Source: Apostichopus californicus
Lineage: Eukaryota; Echinodermata; Holothuroidea; Aspidochirotida; Stichopodidae
Length of the DNA: 34,820 bases
NCBI GenBank assembly: GCA_020650975.1
Contig: JAIPMN010002148.1
Coordinates: 1 to 34,820, forward strand
Direction of reading: 5' to 3'
The translations under genes and the position numbers were made by a program. Below the pieces are notes generated by a model, which saw only the letters and a list, made by a program, of their open reading frames with translations, made no database searches and was not told the DNA's origin. Positions 22,101 to 34,100 of the stretch are shown here, one piece after another (within the stretch, counting starts at the first letter, position 1; each line of letters opens with the position of its first letter).

Positions 22101-25100
22101 CCGGACTATTTATAAATTTGAAACTTAGATATCTTAATGTTGCTCTCTGGTGAGCACTTTGAGTAGAAAGAAAAAAAACAACTTGTGGCCAGTTAAAATG
22201 GCTCTGCGTGTAAAAGTAACATTTTCATGCATTCTGGATGGATGGATTTACAGAGAAAGCAACAGGTATAGAAAACAATAGCTTTCTCTTTTACATCCCA
22301 CGAAAACCTCAGCCTTAACTGAACATTACTTTTCACAGGACACACACTCCCAAGGGACAGGCACTTTAATGTAGGCCTTGGTGCATCACTCTGCTTGTAC
22401 CGTAAGCAATTGTTTGGCCTTAACCATTCTCTGTAAGTTGAAAAAAAAATATGATCATTTCATTAAGACACTAATAACATTTCATGATTTGAGGGTGACA
22501 GCCAAGGAAGGAATTTCATTGCCTCTGATAACCTTTGATGCGTTCCACAACCAGAGATGTGAGAATTGATTGGTTGGTAAGTATAGACGCCAGATACTTA
22601 GTAGTGCAATCGTCTCTCTTCATAGAACAAAACCCATTGAACTTCTCCAGTCATTCTGTGAAAGAATTTACTCCTTCATTGGTTTCAGAAGATCTGACTC
22701 CACCCACCTTATTGTGTATTTGGACTACCATTTGCGTTTGAATTTATTTGTCTTCTTCCTTTGAAGGTTTTCTATTGTTCTCTATTCAGAAATTTAGAAA
22801 GAAAAAAAAAGTTCTATTTTTGTTGATTAGCCTTTTGCCTTTTTCGTTGTTGATTGAATGTAATTATTTCAGTGCTTGTAATAGCTATGGAAGACCACTA
22901 TCTAATATCTGTGAATCGATGAATTTAGAAACGTTTGAAGCAGACCTTGATGTCTAAATCTTGAGGATATTCAAGCAAAGGTGGTTAAGCTTGGAATATC
23001 TACTTTGTCAGTTGTAAAAGTAGTTAATTGCTGAAGCAGTGCATCATACAGGATGTACCATAAAATCCATTTTTTGTTGGGCCTGTTGACCTTGAGTTTT
23101 AAAGCCAATTTTGTGGTATGGTGAATTTTGTAGTAGGTATAAGAATTTTTTTTTTTAATTTGTCGACAAATGTTAATATCCTTACTGATATATAAAGTTA
23201 GTTACTTGATTGGTGCATCAACTTTGAATCTACCTAACTCTACCTTTCCTAGGTTTTCTATATTTTACTGTTTACTGTTTTTAATTTACTGTTGGTTAAT
23301 AGCAGTATGAGCTTTCTGAAAGTTTCAAGTCACTGGGAAGTCGACAAAAGACCAAAAAGAAAAACTGGACTTATATAGAAATTGTGATGGTTATTGGTAA
23401 GGTTTGGGTCAGCTGAAAATGGTATTAAGGTTAAGTTTAAATTATGTAATGGGTTGCACTGAAAGTTCTGTGAAAGGCATGCAATGTTTGTTTAACACAA
23501 TAACTACAGACTGAAGTCACTTCATGGAAAGATGTGACAGTATTATTTATCAACTAGTCACGAAATTGAAACCGTTACCTTTGGATGTCCTACCTCCATT
23601 GCACATATCAACATGGCTTTGGTACTAGTGCATTTATTGCTAGAGAAAATTACTCCCCCCCCCCCCCNNGAGAAAATTACTCCCCCCCCCCCCAACCCAT
23701 CTTGTCCTCTTGCTCTCCCTCACTAAGAAAGCAAGAGATACAAAGAATCTGAGGTACATCTTTAATAGAGTCTTGTAGTTGATAAGTTGAACAAAGGTAG
23801 CATGCCTTTCACAAACCTTTCTACACCTGCCTAATCTTTGGTGGAAGTCATGAGAAAGAAGAACAGAGTCTTGGTGGACGACGGGAGAGCTTAACTGTCG
23901 TCATTGAAGACAGCCCAAGACGGAGAAGCTGATCGATGTCACTGGGAATGTCATCTAGAGGTGAGAGATCATAAAAGGTACGATACCAGACCCAGCTGAC
24001 CCAAGTCTTACCACCCTGCAGTACCCCTGCTGTCACGGATTGGTGCACCAGTCAAGATTCATCCCTCTTGGAGAAGCACTCCGGAGATAAAATAGTTTTA
24101 TTTAACAACTCTAGGGGTGATTTATCGCAACTGTAGAGGCAAAAGACCCGAATAATCAATTTGACTCACCTGTCGGTCATTCCTGTGACACTTGTTTTTT
24201 ACAATTGTTTACTGTGAGTCTTTGACCATTCAAGTTTGTACGTTTGTTCTGATTTTGTCATGAAATCATCGGAAATGAAATTATTTAAAGGATACGGAAA
24301 AATTTGAAATTTTGAATTGTGTGAACGATTGGGTCTGACATGATACTCCCACGTTGTCGATGCACCTCTGTTGCGTTATGACAATTTTATCTCAAGAGTG
24401 TTTCGTCTATGGGTAAGAACTCATTCTGCCATCTGAGAAATTTGGCTCTGGATTCTGATAAAATATATAAATTACTAACAGGTCACTAAATTTCTATTGA
24501 TTTCATGGGTTTTAACTAGCTGTTGGAAAGAACAGACTAAGTGTTGAAAATATTGACATGTCACCGAACACTTTATCATCAGAAGAGATGTTTGTTTCTT
24601 TGTAGGTCAAAGTTGACGCCAAGACCCGAGCACTATTGGATACGTACCTGTCAGAGAAGAACAAACTGAAGGGCAAGGAGGTGAGGTTTTACAGACGATA
24701 AGGTTTTGTCACGATGTTATAGACTATATTATTTAAATAAAATAAAACTGTTAGCAAACTGCTTATCCACTAGAGAGCCTGTGTAAGAGAATGTGTAAAA
24801 GTAAGTTGGCCTGACGTTTCGATCCTAGCAGGATCTTCTTCAGAGGCTAAATGACAAGTAACAGTAACAGAAGGAACAAAAACACACACAGAATACAGAC
24901 AGGTTAATGAGCATGGTGAACACAAAGAGATAAATGTAAGGGGATTAGAAGACAAGGGATGGAGAGAAGAAAGAAAGAAACCAACAGGGGAAGAGGAGAG
25001 GTAGGAGATAAACAGTGGAGGGACAAAGAGAGGATTAAGGGAAGGGGGTAGGGGATAAACGGAATCTTAGTCCCTAGACTATATTATTCACTGACCAAGT

Positions 25101-28100
25101 AGTCTGTACAGTTGTGTTTTGAGCTACAACATGGTGAAGGAATTTACATCATAGCTCAATCCATTTATTTGGAAATCTGGCTTATTAATCTTTAATTTCA
25201 AGTAAGACACTCTCCTCTTTTTCAAAGCAAGATGAATACAGGACAAAAGATAATGGCAAGACTAAAATTCTACATTTCTAGGTTTGATGAGATTCCAAGA
25301 GTGATGTGAGAACCTTTACATGTTTAAATTATATTGGCTTGCTCTTTATCCTCCCTGAGTGCATCAGGCAAGCCAGGTAGTTTGTTTCTTGCGGTACCAT
25401 GTTTTTAAAAGCATGTTTTTCAATACAAAGGACTTGGCTTGAATCTTATGATCAATTTTGCAAAATTGAAAGTTTTGAAAACAAAAGGATAAAAAAAAGT
25501 AAGTTTTTCTGGTACATTGGGCGAAGAGAGAGAGACAAGGAATGCCCTCAATATAACAGCTCAAGATGTGACAGGAACATTATTTGACATGAAAGTATAC
25601 CTCTCGCTGCAATTTACCTCTGTCAGATGTTTTGTTGCTTCTCATATATAGAGAATGCCTTTATTGATCCCCTCTTTGGGGGGGGGGGCGGGGAGGGGGG
25701 CATTCAAGGACATCTTTGAACACTCTACACATGTATTGGATATAGTGGCTGATATTTTTTACCTCAATAGGTCTCTACAGACATTACAGTAATCATTTCA
25801 TGTTTGACTTGTTCTGTTAATGATACTCATTTATATTAACTACCTTTGTACGGAATCTTAGTCCCTGGGAACGCTCAATAAGTAGAGTAATGTGATTGGA
25901 GGAAGAATTGTGTCTAGTGGGACATGGGTACCTGTGTCACACTACAGCATTAAACTTTCAATCTCAACGATGATTTAATGCCATGAATTTTACACCTAGA
26001 CACAACAACGGTAGTGCATTGCCCTATGATTCCTGCAGTCATGGAATTCTCTTGACACTTGATGGAGTCAAAAATACTTTAATTAATAGGAAATATTGAT
26101 CAGAATTCAAATGTCAAAAATTTATCCAGATAGTTTTTAGGCCCCACAAGGAACAACCCAAGTTAAACTTTGATCTTAGAGACAAGAGTGGAACGTTATT
26201 ACCTAGGACTTGTCAGGACCTGTCATTGTAAGAAGAATAGAAGGTGCCGAAAGTCATTAACATATTTGCCAAAGTCATATTATCTTCAACGGTAGATTAA
26301 AAACTGTATTTATGTAAAGTACATACCAAATTTTTGTTTTTGAAGAAGATTATTTTAGGAAGCCAAAAAAGCACGGATTATTATTAAAGTTACGTATTTA
26401 ATATAAAGTGAGGTCGCGGTAATATTTGTTGCAACTGAAAATCATCGGTTTGTGGATTAACTGTTTTGAATACTCTATTAATTTTTACAGGATGATAAAA
26501 GTGTAAGTACAGTCTGTATTACTCTTCCTTCAGCCGATCTTTTCCTTAGATTCATTACGTCACGGTCTCTTCTCTGATACGCTGTTATCTCTTTCTCATT
26601 AGCTTTCCTTGGGGTCTTGCTTCCATCTGTGGTGTAGTAAATCAAGGCTGTTTTCATTACTCTTCTTCATTAGTATTCAAAAATGGGTTATAAAAGAATG
26701 ACTATGGAAATCAACAGCTAAGGCTTTTTTATTTCCCTTCTAATTTTGAAGAGAAGTTGAAATTTATCATCCCACTGCTACATCTATTTGTAAGAAGGCC
26801 TTTCCACATCGCAGTTATACATTCTGAAAAGAACTGCTCTTTTGATTCATTCAAAAGAGAACGGCCACAAGTGTGGTTTGGATTTCATCTTTTTCCTTCT
26901 CATTTTTCGTGCCTCTTTTTCTTGTATAATCTTGACACTTTGCTCTCTCTTAAGCACTAAATCCAGTCCACGTAGTCCAATCTGCTAGTTACAGTAACTG
27001 TGTGTTGTTTGGTCTCAAAGGTATCTTAAAGGCATTCATATTATTCAGGGCCAATGGTTATCCTCTATACGATAACATCAGATAGCTGCAAGTTTTATAA
27101 CATAGAAATTTGATGAAAATGGCATCAAATTATGTTACACTTAATAGACTTATGGGGGGGGGGGTCTAGACTTGTTGTAATTCAAAGCTATACATTGAGT
27201 TTGGATGGGAACACATGTTGCAGTTAGGTGACAAGATTGAGAGGAGAATGTGAAACTAGGACCAAGCGCATAGATTCTGATAGTGTAGGCAATATATCTA
27301 ATGACTGAACCATGCCATGCGATGTAGTCCATATACCTAGTACTTCAAATGATCCAATCTTCATAACTTATTACTTGAGAGAGAGTTACTTTGTGTAACT
27401 ACTTTATTTATTTATTTTATTTTTTATATTCAAGCTTTGTTAATTAATTAGGATGCATATATTCGTATAGGATAGCAATAGTGACATCTTTTTTAGCTTT
27501 CCCGGCAAAGTCAACATTTGACTTCATTACAATTTGACACATAAAACTATACCTGGAATAGAAGTATTAATTAAGGTAATATAGGAATGTTAACAAGTCA
27601 TATAGTTAAAGTACTGCCTTGCAAGTAGAGAGGCAGTGGTGTTCAGAGTTCTGGTTGTGGTTATATGTACTTATCTTGCTTGTCATATAAAGCTCTCCTT
27701 TATAACTTTCACTAACTGCAGCTGTGGTAAAACAAGACCATTTCATATCTTGCTTTATCATTTAGTAAGAAAGGAGTGAACCGTACTTAGACAATCTTTT
27801 CCCCTAATTGTTTTAAACATATCCGTGGGAGATCATAGTTTGCATTGTTTCAAATCATCAGCTCTCCCTCTCTCTATATTCAGAAGTTCAGAAAGCTTGA
27901 TATAAAATATATTGTTTTCAATTTTGAGGAAGAGCTCATTTTCCCTTTGAAAAGGACTACAGAAATGTATCAAAAATGCTAAAAGTAAATTGCAAGTAAT
28001 AAGTTACAAAGCTTATAGAGATACTAGTTTGGGATACTACATTGGGAACGGTTACGAATGTATCTGGCAACGACAGACTGACATCAAAAACCTCTCCTCT

Positions 28101-31100
28101 AAAGAGGAAGACAAATTTTTACTTTTTACAACAATGGAGTCCTAGTTACAATTCTTTTCTTATCAAAATGTAGTGGCTCGTAGTTTGCAAACGAAAGACT
28201 ATACGATCTTGCTCTGGCCTCCCTCGAGAGAGGTTTGGGGCGGCCATTTTAAGTTTGATCTATTATTTTTTATCCTCTTTGACGTAGAGCTCCGAGGAGG
28301 ATATCGACGATCGAACCAGGATGGAAGACGAAAGAATCAAGTTGGAGATGAACAAACTAATCATCGATTATAAGGCAGTCTTAAACAAACCTCCCCGTAA
28401 GTTTTTAACTTCCGTTTAACTTTCTAGTCAAACCAACCGTTCATCTCTAACGTTCTCCATCGTTCGTGTGGTAATTATAACAGTACCTGCTGACTTGCTG
28501 TGCAAGGTTTGCTTCCAAGTAAGGATCGCTCTGATCATTTACATTCTCTTTGTGACGGGTTTTCTCACCTAATTTTAAGCCCTCGTAGAAAGATAGAGAC
28601 CTATTTGGTCTATCACATCTCTGTCTCTCTCTTGGTTGGTTGTTAGCAGATCAGATGCCTTGCACATGTTGAGAGTTAACAGGAGGAGATATCCTAACCC
28701 ATCAACAGATGACAAATAAAAGGCCAAGGGATTGCAATATTTTTTGTCATGTGTTCTGTTATTATCATAGTACAACCAGGGAAAAAAAAATCTGAAAGTG
28801 TGATTGCTTGTCATATTTTCATGGTGAGAGTTAAACAATGCCAAAATGAATGAAATGCTGCACGATTTTTAACAAATATCAGTTTAATCAGAAAGAAACA
28901 TACAAAAGTGAAGAATGAGATAATAAAAGTTTGAGCCTCGGTGGTCTCAATTTTCATAGATGTCCTCAGTTATGTTGATGAAGGAAGGGATATGAAATCA
29001 TGATATCTCTAAAATAGAGAGATTTCTTTTTGAAGTTACCTGTGGGAGTTGTTCGTTATATAAATCTCTACTAATGATGCTGGTTGGGTTTTCTTCTCCT
29101 TCCAAATACTTGCATTCCATCTGCAATTTCTTTCTCTCAGTTTTCTTTGGCACATTAACTCGATTGTCACCTTCCTACGTTTTGTTTTTGATTAATCTTT
29201 TCATCGTTCTTTAAAGTTAACCGGTATCTTTGGTTGTGGAAATAGAATGTGATGAGACAAAAAGTTGATTGCAAGGCTTTTACAAACATGCAGACACTTC
29301 TTCAGTTTGTTAATATATTATATATTTTATTCATATATTTTACCAATGGACTGTGATATGATGTGGGACCGTCCATACTTAACATATTAAACTCATTTCA
29401 AACATCTCATTATTCATGAATGAGGACATTTTCTCCTCTGTTCCTTCGTTTCCACGATGCATCCATATCAGCCTTTGTTTTGAAATAAATTTTGAATATG
29501 AAATTTTTTTTTTTTTAAATGTTGTGCTGTGTCCGGCATACTAAAGGAGGGGCAACATAAAAAAAATCCCTTTCTGTATAGTGATGTTGAAAAATCATGT
29601 CAGGTGACTGCCAATTTGCATAATATTGTGTCCTCATAGTTCCATAATGGTGAACACTCTGGGTTGAATGGAACAAATTACATCTTTTAACCATTCATTA
29701 TTTGTTTTATACAACACCTTCAAATTTGGATATAATTGGATGTAAAATGCACTCATGCAACAGATTGTTTTGAACAGACAGGTTTCTCTGCTCTCTTACC
29801 ATTGAAAAAAGTGCTATCAAAAAGTATAACCCATGGTTCTGTTTCATAGAGTGCAATAGAGCGGATTTTGCATGCAATCGACGAGCAATTGACCAATCAA
29901 ATGGCCGGAATATAATTAGGTGTTGTATAAAAAAGAATAAATAACATCTGCTAGGTGCATAACGGTTTCTCTTAGCCAAGGGGGGGGGGGATAGTTGTTC
30001 ATGACAGTTATTTCTTTGGCATAGGTAAATCATGGTAGTTGGGTTTTCGTCTCCTTGTATATAGTTGACACCCTCAAAGACAAAGTAGTGAAAATGTGTC
30101 AGACTTTATTTGTTTCAAAAGCATTAGATCATTTTCAAGTGTAGCCCTCAGAATTTAAAACTATTTGCTTTGGTAAAATGGTAGTGAGCTTTTTCTTCTT
30201 TGATATTGCTTTATACGTGTAATCTTCGGAAGGAATTTAAAGTGTTCCCCTCGGCTGTTTGGCACTGTTAGTGTGCGACAAGACTATTACATTCAAAATG
30301 TTATATCCATTTTAATCCTATCAAATGTTTGCTACGTACATGAGCAAACACTGGAACCAGAATGTGTCTTTATTTATTCCAGGAAACATGGGGCGTACCT
30401 CCAGTTATACTCCCTTTTGTAAGTTGGCCCGTTATTTCCTCCTTCCAATCTTTCTTCACTATTCTCCATATTTATCGTTGAGGTTCCACTTGCATGAGAG
30501 GAGAGGAAATAGTGGCCAGTTTTCAAGGATTTCCTTTTGCCATGAGCTTCAGCAGGATGCTATTAAAGTTTTGGGAATCACAAGGTTTAAGAGAAAACAA
30601 AAGAGACCTGAGAATTTATAACAAAACCAAAATGCTTAGAACAGACAACTTCAGTTATTTTTACGTTTGAAATAATAAATGTGGTGTTGATAAAGTTGCT
30701 TATCATAAGATAATACTCATATCTCTGTGTGATAAGTAATTCCCTGTTAAGCCATGGACAAGTCCAGTGTACTCTGAGCATACATAGGTGTTTATAATCA
30801 GTCCAATATGATTATCTGAGTGCCTCTCAAGGAGATTTACCAGTGATTCCACAAATAAATCTAGCTTGGGCTCTCAACCTTCTATTATTTGTCTATTAAC
30901 TCCTTATCTTTGAAATTTTTGCCGTGATATTCTCCTATTAAAAATTAGAAAACAGAAAGCATTTTATTCTTACTTTTTCTTTTGCCTCCAAAATTTTAGG
31001 AAGTGTTGAAGGTAGTTTAAAGAAAATTTCCAATAATCATTGTATTATCACACTGCATGAGCTTAGATTATATGTAATAGATAGAATATGACATCCTTTT

Positions 31101-34100
31101 AGAGGTAGTGTCCTTTACTAGGACAGCTTAAAGACCAGGAAGTTTGTAGTTCTTAGCCAGTGCATGAACAAAGCTGTCTTGCAAGTTAGAAATGCTCATG
31201 GGGTCACCAACTTTTACTTACCTGTTACTATTCTCACTTCCATTGGGCTCTTATTAAAAAGCAATAGATGAAGCGAAGCTATCCCATAATTTGCTCTTAA
31301 AACCTCCCAAATATATCTTCCTGTACTTTTGTCCTGCTTATTATTTGTATCCCCAATTTAGCAATCAGTCTTTTCAGTTCTCAAATGTTAGAGTTGGGGT
31401 ACAAAAGTATTATGTTGGTTGAATATTGTGTTGATAAGACTAAGAACCTTGTAAAGATAGAATTCTTTCAGTTTGCTGTGAATATGAATATTAACGTGTT
31501 TTTTTATTCTTTATCTTCACTGTTTGACTTAATAAAAAAAAATAATAATAAAGAAAAGTGAAAAGAAACTTTGATGTTGGTCCAAAGTTTAGTGTCAGTA
31601 CGGGTGAGGGAAAGGACTTGACCCCGTGAACAAGCTTCCAATTTAGGCAATTTGAGTAATAATTTCTTGTTTTATTTCTATTTATCAAGCTTCTGATAAC
31701 AACAGAGATGAAAACAAGAAAATGTTGAAGAAACCAAAGGAGCAACGTGATGTAAGTAAAATGAATGTTGTTATTTTAAGCAAAAGATATATCACAAAGC
31801 AGATCTTGTCCCTCGTAGAATCAAATAATAAAAACAGAAAACTGAACTGGAAATTTGGAATAAATCTAAAATAGGAAGTGTTGGCTAGAACCGGATTTGT
31901 TCTGAAGAACCGCTGGTGTTAACCATTACTGTGCTGGTGGTGCCTGTCATTACCCACAGTATTTTGTTTACCATGTAACAGGGATTACACACCAGTTTCT
32001 TCAATACATTCCAGAAAGTGGCAGAGAATCGATCTGAAGAGAATTGTTGGCTTTTCCATTTGGTTTAACAGCTATTTGCATATGGTTAAATAATTAAAAT
32101 TTGCCAAACCTACAGAATATTTCTCAAAATAAGATTAAGAAAGATCAACATTTAGACACACTGTGAGATGTCTTCATCAGACGAATATTTTGTTAATTAG
32201 TGAGTTAGTATAGATTCTATTCAAGTTTAAATCTGGACATCTTTGCATATTATTTATTAAACTACTTGTCAAAATCAAACCAAAATTTTAAATATTCTCC
32301 AATTTTTTTCTTCCTTCCCTCTTGAGAGAATGAACTGCACTGTTTCACTGGAGTTTAGTATCAAACAACATTTCAAAAAATTGACAAATCAATGAAGACA
32401 ACTGTTTTTAATATTTATACAGAAGCAAATCATAACAGGAACAAGTTTGAAAGAATAAAATAAGTAACTGACAATAGAAAGGTTTAAATGTTAGCGGTTT
32501 ATACATGTCCTGTGATCTAAAGACAGGCTAACCCTACGTTTTCCCGTGCATAGTTTTGATGATAGTTAAATGTGAAATACAATTGCTGATCTCTATCTAG
32601 AGAGTTTCATCGGTAGGGCAATCACACTTTCAATTAATTCTTGCCTTGGGTATTCCAATAATGGATTTTTCCTGTTTTTTTACTCTAAAAGGAGAAAATT
32701 GACGATCTGGAAATGGAAGACGATAAGAAGCAAATCATCAGTAGAGAGATTGATCGGTTTAGATTGACTCATAAGGTAAGGTTCATCGTTCATGAACATC
32801 TCCGAATTTGTAAATGTTTTGATCATCACAAGATAAGGTGTTTTTTATCAGAGCTGGGTTTCTAAAGATGTCCTGGTGATTTGCATATCACACAGTTTTG
32901 ACACTAAGAACAATCAGCAGTTCATCCATGTTTGGTTATGATGCCGAAGGCTAAGTGAGTAACCTTTTTACAAGGGGTCAATAGGTTATCTCAAATGGTG
33001 AAAAAATTGGCTCAACGGGTCAAAGGTTATCTCAATAGATTTCTAATTGGCAATGTTGTTTTGTGATTTATACCAGATGACTAGTAGGATGGCTAAATAT
33101 CTCCCTGTACATGTAAACAATCTCTTGTAGGCTGTCAGCCTATGACAACAAATCTTGAAGAGATTTGAATTAGGAATTGGAATAACAATTCTATACTGTA
33201 AAATCCTTACCAGTGAATTAAATGGTTGATGCTTTGTCAACATGATAACTGATTCCTGATACCTTTCTTTATTTGATGCACATTAGTCAATAGATAATCC
33301 TCTTCGATTTTGAGTGCAAGTTCATTTATATGAACACGTATGGCATACCACACTATGAATATGTTTAGGCATCGTAACCACTAAGGCATAAGGAATCTAT
33401 GCGATGGTGTGTGTGCGTGTGTGTGTCTGACACTTGCTCGTAAATTTGCTGCACCATATCTTAAACTGCTCTGAATCCTCAATATTAAAGACCTTAGGGA
33501 TTTAATTTGACACAAAATACTTGACCTTAACCTATTGCAGTTGTCCTCATTAGTGCTTGTTATTACAACAAGTACATTTAGTGACAGATATTGTCCAAAT
33601 ATGATGCTGTTGGAAGGTCATTTGAATTCAACAGAGATCAAAGTCTGGAAACCTTGTAAGCTTGCAAACTCAATCATTTCTATGAACAATGGCTTTTCTT
33701 GTCAATTACTGACCTTTCCTCTTTTAAGTGGCTGAGAGGGTTTTCCCTTTCACTAATGACTGTTATCTGTCATCAAAATTCAAGGTTATACTTTTGCAAT
33801 GGTCAAGTCATCTGGTACAATGTTCTGATACTTGACGTCGGGACACATTTTCCTCTGTTGCTCTATCAATCAAGAGAAATTGTGGAATTTCTTAATTTTA
33901 GGATGAAACTGACAGAGATAGCTCAAAGGAAAGGGAAGGAGAGAAAGAGAGCAGCAAAGGCAGCAGTGAAAAGGAAAGACGAAGAGACAGGGATGGCGGT
34001 GAACGGGAGAGACCAAGAGAGCGGGACAGAGACAGGGACAGAGATAGAGAGAGGGAACGTGAACGACGGAAGGAGAGAGAAAGGAGGGAACAAGAGGAGA

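Noticed and set aside
24770-24955. Minus-strand 61-residue frame
   Set aside because: It lies wholly in the Penelope-like fragment and crosses the hammerhead-like motif; not protein coding.
30325-30621. 98-residue + frame in an RBM25 intron
   Set aside because: No similarity recognised and no acceptor/donor pair in the right phase; treated as chance.
31703-31706. CAG acceptor for the RBM25 exon at 31690
   Set aside because: It brings a stop within a few codons, while the AAG site at 31687-31689 gives the conserved PSD reading.
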